Assembly: GCA_015655195.1 (NCBI GenBank)
Contig: JAATFM010000308.1
Location: 1-52,743, forward strand
DNA: 52,743 nt
Direction: 5' to 3'
Source: Terriglobales bacterium
Lineage (GTDB): Bacteria > Acidobacteriota > Terriglobia > Terriglobales > Acidobacteriaceae
In this document: positions 35,443-43,794 of the stretch, piece after piece
Position numbering within the stretch: the first letter of the stretch is position 1
Layout of the letters: the number at the start of each line of letters is the position of its first letter
Program-made: the position numbers and the translations under genes
Notes under the pieces: generated by a model
Databases searched by the model: none
What the model was told of the DNA's origin: nothing
Seen by the model: the letters and a program-made list of their open reading frames with translations, nothing else

Positions 35443-36939
35443 TTACACCTCCCCGGCCGTTGTCAGCGCAGCGAGTGGCACAATCACGGAGGAGGAAAGA
35501 GGAGCGGTTCTTTCCGATGCGGCGCCTTCATCCAATTGCCTGCTGAGAGGCTCCTGATCGTTGACCCGGCGCCATAACTCGTCGACCCTCAACTGCGCAT
35601 GAGAGTCCGAGCCGGCGGCGTGCCAGGAATCAACCTCTGCGTGCAAAGCGTTACGCACCGCGCGGTAGAAATCCGTAGTGTAGGCTGCTCGGAACATGAT
35701 GCAGAGATCATCGCTGTCGGCCCAGTTGCGTTTTCGACCCATCTGCCCTCGAACCCTTTCGTAGAATCCGGTTCCCGGCAATGGATAGGAGAAAGAGATT
35801 CCAATATCATCTGGCCGCGTTTCGCGCACCAGCGCTATCGTCTGCTGCAACTCGGTCCATGTCTCGCCGGGGTAGCCGAACTGCAGAAAAAAGCAGGCCT
35901 CGATTCCCGCTTCTTTCAAGCGGCCTCGCGCCGCGCGCACGGACGATAGGCGCAGTCCCTTTTCCATTGCGTCCAAGACAGACTGTGCGCCGGATTCCAC
36001 ACCCATCCAGACTTCGGCGCAGCCTGCGAGCTTCAGGCTTTGCACGGTCTGCTCACTCATCAGGTCTGCGCGCGACTGAATCTTGAAGGGAATTGCCGCG
36101 TTGCGCTGAACGACTTCTGCGGCGAACTGCTGCACCCAGTGCTGATTCAGCGCAAAGACGTCATCGCCGAACCAGATATGCTGAACCCCTCTCTCCGCCT
36201 TCAAAATTCTCATCTCTTCCGCAACGGCCGCCGCCGGGCGCAGATGGAATTTATTGCCGGAGATTGGCTTGGCGCACCAGTTGCATCGATAGGGGCATCC
36301 GCGGCTCGACACCATGTTGGCAGAGAAGTATCCGTGAGACTTTGTCCACGATTCTCGATATGGTTCCATGTCAATCAGGTCGCGGGCGGGCAGCGGCAGA
36401 TTCTCCCACGATGGATTCTTTGCGAGTCTCTGGGCGGCGCTAACCACGCGGCCATCCTGGCCCAAGCTCACAAGGCCATCGATGTTCTGTGTTGTTTTTC
36501 CGCTCAGCAGGAAAGTACAAAGTTGCACAAGCGTGGCTTCCGCTTCGCCGCACAGAATATAGTCGAATCCATTCTTGAGAAAAAGCTCTGGATTATCAGT
36601 CGCGTCAGACCCATGGACGATTGCAATAGCACTCGCACTCCGTGCCGCTATGGCAATCTCGTGGGCAACTTCGCGCATACGGGTAAGACACATTTTTGAA
36701 AGGAAGTTGAAGTCGTCTTCATACACTGCAACGACCTTCGGACGATGCAGCTCCAACGCGGCAGCGAACTTTGCCGATGGATCTTCCAGCATCGAATCAA
36801 AGACCGCAACGGAGATTCCGCGCTCCCTTAGCGCGCTTGCAGCATACAGGGTTCCAATTGGCGCATACGGCTGCATCTTGCGCAACTGTTTTGCGTCGTA
36901 GGGAAGATGATACGAATGTGTCAGCAGCACGTCTGCCAA
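35443..36939 (-). CDS. B12-binding-domain radical SAM protein (2nd in the cluster)
   Basis: 498 residues. It starts MADVLLTHSYHLPYDAKQLR, with MQPYAPIGTLYAASALRERG and FDYILCGEAEATLVQL in the cobalamin-type domain. The radical SAM motif is SSRGCPYRCNWCAKP (Cys215, Cys219, Cys222), with FGDDVFALNQHWVQQF, GVESGAQSVLDAMEKG and FGYPGETWTEL downstream. A C-terminal tail of about 40 residues beyond the paralogue is Ala/Ser/Val-rich and of unknown use. The gene begins 29 bp after the first gene of the operon ends and abuts the next start. Confidence 0.9.
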   Translation of the reverse strand: MADVLLTHSYHLPYDAKQLRKMQPYAPIGTLYAASALRERGISVAVFDSMLEDPSAKFAAALELHRPKVVAVYEDDFNFLSKMCLTRMREVAHEIAIAARSASAIAIVHGSDATDNPELFLKNGFDYILCGEAEATLVQLCTFLLSGKTTQNIDGLVSLGQDGRVVSAAQRLAKNPSWENLPLPARDLIDMEPYRESWTKSHGYFSANMVSSRGCPYRCNWCAKPISGNKFHLRPAAAVAEEMRILKAERGVQHIWFGDDVFALNQHWVQQFAAEVVQRNAAIPFKIQSRADLMSEQTVQSLKLAGCAEVWMGVESGAQSVLDAMEKGLRLSSVRAARGRLKEAGIEACFFLQFGYPGETWTELQQTIALVRETRPDDIGISFSYPLPGTGFYERVRGQMGRKRNWADSDDLCIMFRAAYTTDFYRAVRNALHAEVDSWHAAGSDSHAQLRVDELWRRVNDQEPLSRQLDEGAASERTAPLSSSVIVPLAALTTAGEV

Positions 36940-36968
36940 GTGTCACCTCGATACCGAAATCGGCAGGT

Positions 36969-38486
36969 TCAGCAAGCAGCCTCTGCCGGCGTGCGCGCAA
37001 GGCGCTTTGCATCCACGGCAGGCTTCATTTCCGTGATCTTTTTCAGCTTGGAATTCAGCCACAGCTCCACGGGCAGTTGGTAGACATCGTGATCCAGCCT
37101 CCATCGCGCGGGCAGCGATATGACCTTCTGCGTCAGGCGCGTCATCCTGCTTCGCCTGTCGGCGCGAATCGGGATTCGGTCGAAGGCGATGCGTAGATAG
37201 TCGCGGGTTACTTGCAGTCGTTTGTGTTCTGCGCCATCCAGCCACGGAAGCCGCGTGTAACGTGGAAAGAAATCGGCCCACCCCTCCAGGGAAGTTGGCG
37301 TATCGATGCCAAGCTCCGTCGTGCGCTCAAAGATAGGCGAGCCGGGATACGGCGTGAAGATATTGGTCCAGAACTCGGCGCCGGGAAAACGCCTGCATAC
37401 ATCCATCATGAAATCGATGGTCTCGCGACGTTCTTTCTTTGTTTCACCTGGAAAGGCAAAGATGATGTTGAACGACGGACGGATTCCGGCTTCGAGGCAG
37501 CGGGATGCGCTCTCGTAAATTGACTCGAAATCCTGCCAGTCCTTGTGCATGGCTTTCAGCACGGTGTGAGAGCCGGAATCTACCCCTTGGCAAATCTGGT
37601 GCAGGCCCGCGCGGCGCAGCAGTTTCAGATCTTCTATGGAGAGACGCGAAGTTAGGTTTGTCGTCGCCTGAATGCTCCACTGGTAGTGTGAATTTTCGCG
37701 TACCAGTCCTTCTGCAATTCCACGGGCACGGTCCAGGTCTACGAGGAAGTTGTCGTCAACGATCCACAACATCTCCAGCGAATAGCGCCGGCTCAGGTCA
37801 ACTGTCTCTTCGACGAATTGCTCCGGCGGAAGCGCGTTCCACTTCCGTCCATAGACGCCGGAGTTTGTGCAGTAAGAACAATTGAACGGGCAGGCAAGGC
37901 TCGATGTATACATTGCCCAGCGCCGTCCGCATCCCCGCTCGTATGCGTCGAAATCGGCAATCTCGTATGCCTTCGGCGGCATTTCGACGAGTGGTTTCAG
38001 CGGCCGCTCCGGGGTCATAATCAAGCGCCCGTTGCGCTTGAAACCGATCCCTGCAATGAGATCGGGCGCTGCGCCGTCCTTGATGTGCTGCACAAGCTCC
38101 AGTAATGAAAACTCTCCCTGACCGCGCACAATGTAATCGATATAGGATGCTTCGAGCGTTTGCTTCGGGAGCAGCGATGGATGCCAGCCTCCCAGAATGA
38201 TTGGAAAGTCAGGATCCCATTCTTTGATGGATCGGGAAATATCGACGGTCTCGCGAATCATCGGCCCTGTGACAAGCGAGATGCCGAGGCAGAGAGCGTC
38301 GCGCACTTCCGATAGCACGCGCTGTTTGAAATTTGGCGTGATCGTGGAGTCGATAAGAACGACTTCGAACCCCGCTCTCTTTAATGGCGTTGTCACCGCA
38401 AGAATTCCAAGCGGGGCCGTCGCCTCGGAGCTGGCAAAGGACGGAAAGAAAAATACGATCTTGTTCGAGGAACGCAATTGGCACAC
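36969..38486 (-). CDS. B12-binding-domain radical SAM protein (first gene of the cluster)
   Basis: 505 residues from GTG 38486. The N-terminal domain includes TAPLGILAVTTPLKRAGFEV, FPIILGGWHPSLLPKQTLEA and IDYIVRGQGEFSLLEL, the usual pattern of cobalamin-binding radical SAM proteins of the BchE/HpnP-like group. The cluster motif is SSLACPFNCSYCTNSG (Cys199, Cys203, Cys206), with VDDNFLVDL and GVDSGSHTVLKAMHKD further on. As the promoter-proximal gene it is 18 bp downstream of the -10 of a repeat-type promoter. An in-frame TTG at 38477 is an alternative start. Reaction unknown. Confidence 0.9.
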   Translation of the reverse strand: MCQLRSSNKIVFFFPSFASSEATAPLGILAVTTPLKRAGFEVVLIDSTITPNFKQRVLSEVRDALCLGISLVTGPMIRETVDISRSIKEWDPDFPIILGGWHPSLLPKQTLEASYIDYIVRGQGEFSLLELVQHIKDGAAPDLIAGIGFKRNGRLIMTPERPLKPLVEMPPKAYEIADFDAYERGCGRRWAMYTSSLACPFNCSYCTNSGVYGRKWNALPPEQFVEETVDLSRRYSLEMLWIVDDNFLVDLDRARGIAEGLVRENSHYQWSIQATTNLTSRLSIEDLKLLRRAGLHQICQGVDSGSHTVLKAMHKDWQDFESIYESASRCLEAGIRPSFNIIFAFPGETKKERRETIDFMMDVCRRFPGAEFWTNIFTPYPGSPIFERTTELGIDTPTSLEGWADFFPRYTRLPWLDGAEHKRLQVTRDYLRIAFDRIPIRADRRSRMTRLTQKVISLPARWRLDHDVYQLPVELWLNSKLKKITEMKPAVDAKRLARTPAEAAC

Positions 38487-38504
38487 TCCGCTTCGGCAAA
38501 AACA

Positions 38505-38557
38505 AGCGTAGTGCGCTGCGAACCTCTAGTTGTCGCCAAATTGTCAACTCAATGTAA
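38505..38557 (-). promoter_or_regulatory. 11-bp-repeat promoter driving the radical-SAM operon
   Basis: Plus-strand boxes TGTCG (38531), TGTCA (38542) and TGTAA (38553) are 11 bp apart. Twenty bases (38511-38530) separate them from TACGCT on the minus strand (38510-38505), and the GTG start is 18 bp further. The layout closely matches that at wza (boxes begin 46 bp from the start codon there and 45 bp here). Confidence 0.75.
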
Positions 38558-38678
38558 TCCCTCTGCGCCTTGCGCGCGCCTGGTCGAACCGGCTGCAATT
38601 CATTCGAGTCCGCTTCCACGTTGCGCTCTGTGCAGGAATCGATTTATCGTGTTGCGGTCCATGCAATCGAGGTGTTTC

Positions 38679-39608
38679 ATGCGCTCCAAAGTTTTTGCTG
38701 CCGCCGTACTGCTCGTCGTCTCCACACTCACAGCGCAACCCGCGCGGCCTAAAATCACCGGCATCTCGCATCTTGCCGTCTATACATCAGACCCCGCGTC
38801 CACCGAGCACTACTACACCTTTACCGTCGGCGCGGTGAAAATGCCCGATCCGGAAAATCCGCGGGGTGTACGATACGCGTTCTCCTCCACACAGTTTGTG
38901 GAAGTGCTGCCTCTGCCCGCCAGCGCCGGCGTCAGCCGCCTGGACCATGCCGCATTCAACACTACAAGCGCCGAGGGAATGCGAAGGTATCTCGCCGCGA
39001 AGGGCTGGCAGGTTCCCGCGGCCGTCACAAAGCTCTCCGACGGCAGCCGCACCTTCACCGTTCTCGACCCGGAAGGCAACAAGATCGAATTCGTGCAACC
39101 GAACCTGAAGGTCAAAGTCGATGCGCCGAATGCCATCGGCCACCACATCATTCACATTGGCTTTCTGGTCCGCGACCGCGCCAAAGAAGACACCTTCTAC
39201 CGCGCCATCCTCGACTTCAGGCCCTACTGGTTCGGCGGCCGCAGCGAAACCGAGATCGACTGGGTGAGCCAGCAGACGCCAGACGCGCATGACTGGCTGG
39301 AATATATGCTGACGCCCGGTGTTCCGGGCACGGGCATTCCTCCGAATATGTCGCAGCGGTCGCTCGGCGTGATGGACCACCTTTCCATTGGGCAGGATTC
39401 CGTCGATACCGGCTACGCGACGCTCAAAAATGCGGGCCGGCTTGAGAATGTCCGCAACGACGGCCACACGCAGATCGGCAAGGACGGCAAGGGGCAGTTT
39501 AATCTCTATGACCCGGACGGGATTCGCCTGGAGTTGATGAACTGGCACGCCACGCAGAAGCCCTGTTGCTCGCCCTTCACCGCGCCGGACCCGTCACCCT
39601 CCGAGTAG
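38679..39608 (+). CDS. Secreted VOC (glyoxalase-fold) family protein
   Basis: 309 residues from ATG 38679, with AGGTG 5 bp upstream and a signal peptide (FAAAVLLVVSTLTAQ). Two vicinal-oxygen-chelate modules are visible: ITGISHLAVYTSDPASTEHY through FTVLDPEGNKIEFVQP, then HHIIHIGFLVRDRAKEDTFY through FNLYDPDGIRLELMNW. The metal-type His and Glu residues are present in both halves (SHLAVYT, KIEF, HIGFLV, RLEL). The frame is open from 38478, but that stretch covers the divergent promoter. Substrate unknown. It is transcribed away from the radical-SAM operon and ends 19 bp before gatB. Confidence 0.82.
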   Translation: MRSKVFAAAVLLVVSTLTAQPARPKITGISHLAVYTSDPASTEHYYTFTVGAVKMPDPENPRGVRYAFSSTQFVEVLPLPASAGVSRLDHAAFNTTSAEGMRRYLAAKGWQVPAAVTKLSDGSRTFTVLDPEGNKIEFVQPNLKVKVDAPNAIGHHIIHIGFLVRDRAKEDTFYRAILDFRPYWFGGRSETEIDWVSQQTPDAHDWLEYMLTPGVPGTGIPPNMSQRSLGVMDHLSIGQDSVDTGYATLKNAGRLENVRNDGHTQIGKDGKGQFNLYDPDGIRLELMNWHATQKPCCSPFTAPDPSPSE

Positions 39609-39627
39609 AAGCCGGTAAAATAGAGCT

Positions 39628-41103
39628 ATGCTCGCCGCCGGCATCTCACCCGAAATTCGCGCCAAATATGAGCCCGTCATTGGGCTTGAAGTTCATGTGC
39701 AACTGCTCACCGCTACCAAGGCTTTCTGCGGTTGCGCCAACAAGTTCGGCGCGGAGCCTAACACCAACATCTGCCCCGTTTGCCTGGGCCTGCCCGGCGC
39801 GCTGCCGGTGCTGAATGAGAAGGCTGTCGAGTTTGCCGCGCAGGCTTCGCTCGCCATTCATTGCACGATCAATCCGCGCTCCATCTTTGCGCGCAAAAAC
39901 TACTTCTATCCCGATCTGCCCAAGGGCTACCAGATCTCGCAATTCGACAAGCCGCTGGCAGAGCACGGCTACATCGACGTGCCGACGGCCGACGGCAGCA
40001 TCAAGCGAATCGGCATCACGCGCCTGCACATGGAAGAGGACGCCGGCAAGAGCCTCCACGATGGCTTTACCGACTCCTCGACGCGCACTTATCTCGACCT
40101 GAACCGCTGCGGGACACCGCTCATCGAGATCGTCTCCGAGCCCGATATTCGCACGCCGGACGAGGCCTTTGAATACCTCACGCGGCTGCGCGAAATCCTG
40201 CTTTTTACCGGCGTTTCGGACTGCAACATGGAGGAAGGCTCGCTGCGCTGCGATGCCAATGTCAGCATCCGGCCAAAGGGCCAGGAAAAATTTGGCACAA
40301 AGGCCGAAGTCAAGAACGTCAATAGCTTCCGCTACATCCGCGCGGCGCTCGAATACGAGATCGAGCGGCAGATCGAGCTTGTCGAATCCGGCGGGCGGGT
40401 GGTGCAGGAGACGCGCCTCTGGAACGCGAACGAGGGTCGCACCTACTCCATGCGCTCGAAGGAGCAGGCGCACGACTACCGCTATTTTCCCGAGCCGGAT
40501 TTGCCGCCGCTTGTCCTTACGCCGGAATTCCTTGAACTGCGCCTCGCCGAGCTGCCGGAATTGCCGGAGGCACGGCGCGCACGCATGATCTCCGAATACG
40601 ACCTGACCGAGCAGGACTCGCGCACGCTTACCGCATCGCGCGAGTTTGCCGACCGCTTTGAGGCTGCGGCAAAGACTGCGAAGAATCCCCGCCGCGTGGC
40701 AAACGTGCTGCTGAGCGAGGTGGGCGGCCGGCTCAAGGCTCTCGGCCTCGAACAGGAGGCATCGCCGGTCTCGATGGCCGGCATCGTGCTTGCCGCGGAC
40801 CTGCTGGACGAAGGCAAGATCAGCTCTAAGCAGCTCAAGCAGCTCCTCGACATGTGCTTTGAGAAGGGCGAGGATTTCCTCGCCGTCTACGAGCGCGAAA
40901 AGCCGCAGCAGATCACCGACACCGGCGCGCTCGAAACGCTCATCGACGAAGTGATTGCGGCGAATCCGAAGCAGCTTGAACAGTATCGCGGTGGGAAAAA
41001 AACCGTCGCCGGATTCTTTGTCGGGCAGGTGATGCGCGCTTCCAAGGGACAGGCGAATCCGGCGCTGCTCAATGAGCTTGTGACGAAAAAGCTCGATGCG
41101 TAG
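39628..41103 (+). CDS. gatB: Aspartyl/glutamyl-tRNA amidotransferase subunit B
   Basis: 491 residues, the normal size. The N-terminal catalytic domain opens with YEPVIGLEVHVQLLTATKAF, carries the cysteines FCGCANKF and CPVCLGLPGALPVLN, and has the signature FYPDLPKGYQISQFDKPLAE. The C-terminal YqeY-like tRNA-binding domain ends with GFFVGQVMRASKGQANPALL. With GatA and GatC it converts misacylated Glu-tRNA(Gln) or Asp-tRNA(Asn); neither partner is in the window. A TAAAAT hexamer six bases before the ATG could be the -10 of a leaderless transcript, but no matching -35 is evident. Confidence 0.98.
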   Translation: MLAAGISPEIRAKYEPVIGLEVHVQLLTATKAFCGCANKFGAEPNTNICPVCLGLPGALPVLNEKAVEFAAQASLAIHCTINPRSIFARKNYFYPDLPKGYQISQFDKPLAEHGYIDVPTADGSIKRIGITRLHMEEDAGKSLHDGFTDSSTRTYLDLNRCGTPLIEIVSEPDIRTPDEAFEYLTRLREILLFTGVSDCNMEEGSLRCDANVSIRPKGQEKFGTKAEVKNVNSFRYIRAALEYEIERQIELVESGGRVVQETRLWNANEGRTYSMRSKEQAHDYRYFPEPDLPPLVLTPEFLELRLAELPELPEARRARMISEYDLTEQDSRTLTASREFADRFEAAAKTAKNPRRVANVLLSEVGGRLKALGLEQEASPVSMAGIVLAADLLDEGKISSKQLKQLLDMCFEKGEDFLAVYEREKPQQITDTGALETLIDEVIAANPKQLEQYRGGKKTVAGFFVGQVMRASKGQANPALLNELVTKKLDA

Positions 41104-41345
41104 AAGCTGTTTTCTAGTGTCCTGTCCCTGACGTTTCTGGCATGATTTGCGAAAAACGAAAGCAGGTCCTTCCCTCCGCCTGAAAAACGGCTACGGTCAG
41201 GATGACACAGCGTTTATGGCGCGGACTTTGGAGACAGGCCCCTTGCCGCTAAACAACGATGCGGCAAGGGCGAGGCACTCAGCTTTCCATTGATTTCCCA
41301 TATTGTGAAACCGCAGGAGGGAGAGGGGTCCGGTCCCTCAAACGA
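41104..41345. other. Intergenic stretch after gatB with a perfect inverted repeat
   Basis: No convincing gene lies here; short open frames have no recognisable content. The stretch holds a perfect 10-bp inverted repeat, CCCTTGCCGC (41240-41249) with GCGGCAAGGG (41261-41270), around an 11-base loop and without a T-tract. The text CGGTCAGGATGACA near 41194-41207 resembles dispersed intergenic repeats of related genomes, but I see no second copy in this window. Confidence 0.5.
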
Positions 41346-41378
41346 GCCGGCCCAATTCCTGACAGGAACCGGGCCGGC
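41346..41378. terminator. Strong hairpin terminator between gatB and the convergent gene
   Basis: GCCGGCCC (41346-41353) pairs perfectly with GGGCCGGC (41371-41378). Inside it TTCCT and AGGAA form a second stem around GAC. A T-rich stretch (ATTCTTTCT) follows on the plus strand. It lies between convergent transcription units and can serve both. Confidence 0.7.
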
Positions 41379-41441
41379 ATTCTTTCTGCTGATTCTGAGT
41401 ATGGCAAAGACGGAGAAATAATCTGCAAAATCCGCGAAAGA

Positions 41442-41795
41442 TTATTTGACCTTCAGCTCCACGTTCACTTCCTTGCGCGTGTCCCATGAGCTGACCGTCT
41501 TCACGGCGCTCTTTTTGCCGTTCTTCTCCGCCCACAGATCAAAGTCATCCGGCATGTTTACCTGCGCGAAGCGAAAATGCCCGTCCGTGGCCGTGGTGAA
41601 GCTGCGGATCACCTTCGACTTTGTATTCCGCAGAAAGACCGTGGCGCCGGGCAGAGGAACCGAATCTGCGTCCTCCACCACGCCGTTCACCACGCGCTGG
41701 CCAAAGTTCTGCGCGTATGCCGCCGAAACTCCAAACCCGGCCGGCAACGCGGCGCCAAGCGACAGCGCCGCGGCAAGCAACATGCGTTTCCTCAT
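41442..41795 (-). CDS. Secreted carboxypeptidase-regulatory-like (transthyretin-fold) domain protein
   Basis: 117 residues. A signal peptide (MLLAAALSLGAALPAGFGVS, ending AYAQ) precedes one beta-sandwich repeat with the typical text VVNGVVEDADSVPLPGATVF and FTTATDGHFRFAQVNMP. Such domains are widespread in Acidobacteriota, mostly at the N-terminus of TonB-dependent receptors; here one stands alone. Its ATG overlaps the stop of the zinc-ribbon gene (ATGA), so the two are coupled. Function unknown. Confidence 0.78.
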   Translation of the reverse strand: MRKRMLLAAALSLGAALPAGFGVSAAYAQNFGQRVVNGVVEDADSVPLPGATVFLRNTKSKVIRSFTTATDGHFRFAQVNMPDDFDLWAEKNGKKSAVKTVSSWDTRKEVNVELKVK

Positions 41796-42001
41796 TCTTC
41801 TTCCTCTTCTTCTTCCTCTTCGTCGTCGTAGTAGTCATCATCGTCCTCGTCGGGATCGCCGCCCACGCGGGCAAGCTCCACCGGCTCCACGGCCACTACT
41901 TCGAACTCCGTGCCGCACTCGTCACAAGTCACCACATCTCCCTCTTCAATCTCGTCGAGTTCGATGTCCAGTTCGCTCTCACACTCAGGGCAGCTGATCA
42001 T
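41792..42001 (-). CDS. LysW-like zinc-ribbon protein with poly-glutamate tail
   Basis: 69 residues from ATG 42001 (AGAGG 5 bp upstream). Two CxxC pairs (ISCPECESELD with Cys4/Cys7 and TCDECGTEFE with Cys26/Cys29) and the sequence VVAVEPVELARV match the LysW/ArgW carrier-protein layout. Genuine LysW ends in EDWGE, where the last Glu is joined to aminoadipate. Here the tail is DDDDYYDD followed by nine Glu residues encoded by a GAA/GAG run. No LysX, LysZ or other lysine-pathway genes are nearby. It may be a carrier of another kind or a general zinc-ribbon protein. Confidence 0.8.
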   Translation of the reverse strand: MISCPECESELDIELDEIEEGDVVTCDECGTEFEVVAVEPVELARVGGDPDEDDDDYYDDEEEEEEEEE

Positions 42002-42321
42002 GGCAGCCTCTTCCCCTTTCCTTCTTTTCAAAATTCTCTCGCCTTGCGATACGATGGCGATACTGCTTAGGAAGCTGTCTCCTACTATGCTATTCGAGCC
42101 AGAACGGTTGAGCCCGAGTCGAGCCCGGATTGCCGGAGCTCAGACAAGCGGCGCGAGAGCCGTCTCAGACCCTGGCATACACGGGAAATAGCTTCATACG
42201 CTTCGCTAGTTTTAGACGGACTACCCGCTCAGGTCAAGAGCGCGAGCGTCAAAATTCATGCGTTTCACCCGATAGCCCCGGCCGGCGCAAACCGCTTGCC
42301 GGACTCCACGGAGACATGCCG
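42002..42321. other. Divergent intergenic region (zinc-ribbon gene / M28 peptidase)
   Basis: About 320 bp lies between divergent genes, so it should hold both promoters. I see no RNA gene, no 11-bp TGACA array and no clear -35/-10 pair. The open plus-strand frame from 42130 is continuous with the peptidase, but its translation before 42316 has no signal-peptide or protein character. Confidence 0.5.
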
Positions 42322-43794
42322 ATGAAGCCGCTCCAAATCCTGCCCGCCGCGCTGTTTGCGCTCATCGCTCCACTCGCCCTCATACCGGCACTCGCTCAGC
42401 AGCCCGACTACGCGCTGAACGCCGCGCCTGTCTCCGCACCGGCTCCCGATCCGGCCATCGCAGCCGCCATCGCCGGCATCAGCCCCTCTCAAATTCATCA
42501 GACGATTGAAACGCTCGTCGGTTTCGGCACGCGCAACACGCTTACCACGGCGGAAACCGATCTTCCCGCGGGGCACGGCGCGCAGGCTGCCGCCGACTGG
42601 ATCTTCGCCGAGTTCACCCGCATCTCCGCCGCCTGCGGCAACTGCCTCGAAGTCAGGCGCGACAGCTTCACCCAGGAGCCGGACCCCGGCCCGCGCAGCC
42701 GCGTCTCCAAACCCTCGCAGATGACGAATGTTTATGCCATCCTGCGCGGAAACGATCCGGTTCAGGCTAAACGCATCGTTCTCGTCACCGGCCACTACGA
42801 CTCCATCAACTCGAACGTCTTCAAGAACTGGGGCGACACCTCCGGCGACGCGCCCGGCGCCAACGACGATGCTTCCGGCACGGCTGTCTCCATCGAGTGC
42901 GCCCGCGTGCTGTCGAAGCTGCACTTCCCCGGCACTATTATCTTTGCCGCCGTTCCCGGCGAGGAGCAGGGGCTGCTCGGCTCCGCGCATCTGGCCAAGC
43001 TTGCCAAAGACGAGGGCTGGCAGGGCGAAAATGGGAAAATCGAGGCCGTTCTCAACAACGACATCGTGGGCGGCAATACAACGCCCGGCGATACGCTTCA
43101 ACTTAAGGACCGCGTCCGCGTCTTTTCCGAAGGCGTGCCCGATGCCGCCACACCGCAACAGGCGCGGCGCATCCGCGCCCTGGGCGAAGAAAGCGACTCA
43201 GCCAGCCGCCAGCTTGCCCGCGCCATTGCCGACACCGCGCGCGCCTACTTCCCGGCCTCGGGCAGAGATGCTTTCTCCGCCTTCCTTGTCGCCCGCCCGG
43301 ATCGCTACCTGCGCGGCGGCGACCACTCCTCTTTCAACCACGAGGGCTTTGCCGCCGTGCGCTTCACCGAGTGGCGCGAGGACTACAATCACCAGCACCA
43401 GAACATTGTGATGGACGCGACGCCTATTCGCGGCGACCTGCTCCGGTTCGTCGATTTCAACTATGTGGCCCAGGTCGCCCGCCTCAACGCCGCCACGCTC
43501 GCCACGCTGGCCGCTTCACCCGGCGCGCCAGCAAAGGTCGCTATCGAGGCACGACAGCTTGAAAACTCCACCACGCTGACCTGGGAGCCGTCACCCGGTA
43601 CTGCTGCTTATTACGAGCTTCTGTGGCGCGAAACCACCAGCTTCTATTGGCAGTTTGCCCAACGCGTGCCCGCCCCGGCGGCAGGCCAGTCCGGCCCGAT
43701 CACCGTAATCGTGCCCATCTCGAAGGACAACGTCATCTTCAGCGTTCGCGCCGTTGATGCCGCCGGTCATCGCAGCCTAGCCGTTGTGCCGTAG
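42322..43794 (+). CDS. Secreted M28-family zinc aminopeptidase
   Basis: 490 residues from ATG 42322 (GGAGA 7 bp upstream); ATG 42316 is a near alternative. The signal peptide LQILPAALFALIAPLALIPA ends before QQPD. The two-zinc site is readable in order: His in VTGHYDSIN, bridging Asp in GANDDASGTA, catalytic and ligand Glu pair in PGEEQGLLGS, Asp in LNNDIVGG and His in DHSSFNHEG. A C-terminal fibronectin-like domain (ATLTWEP-type pattern, then FSVRAVDAAGHRSL) probably binds outside the active site. It likely degrades peptides in the periplasm or medium. Confidence 0.93.
   Translation: MKPLQILPAALFALIAPLALIPALAQQPDYALNAAPVSAPAPDPAIAAAIAGISPSQIHQTIETLVGFGTRNTLTTAETDLPAGHGAQAAADWIFAEFTRISAACGNCLEVRRDSFTQEPDPGPRSRVSKPSQMTNVYAILRGNDPVQAKRIVLVTGHYDSINSNVFKNWGDTSGDAPGANDDASGTAVSIECARVLSKLHFPGTIIFAAVPGEEQGLLGSAHLAKLAKDEGWQGENGKIEAVLNNDIVGGNTTPGDTLQLKDRVRVFSEGVPDAATPQQARRIRALGEESDSASRQLARAIADTARAYFPASGRDAFSAFLVARPDRYLRGGDHSSFNHEGFAAVRFTEWREDYNHQHQNIVMDATPIRGDLLRFVDFNYVAQVARLNAATLATLAASPGAPAKVAIEARQLENSTTLTWEPSPGTAAYYELLWRETTSFYWQFAQRVPAPAAGQSGPITVIVPISKDNVIFSVRAVDAAGHRSLAVVP

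Noticed and set aside
38531..38557. A minus-strand TTGACA upstream of the radical-SAM operon as an ordinary -35 box
   Set aside because: The hexamer has no -10 at 17 bp and is better explained as part of the 11-bp array, whose spacing to TACGCT matches the other five promoters.
41259..41489. 76-codon plus-strand ORF downstream of gatB
   Set aside because: It runs through the terminator hairpin and into the antisense of the next gene, has no ribosome site and has no recognisable sequence.
42032..42250. Possible tRNA in the GC-rich divergent region
   Set aside because: No T-loop (GGTTCRA) with pairing arms or acceptor stem can be folded on either strand.
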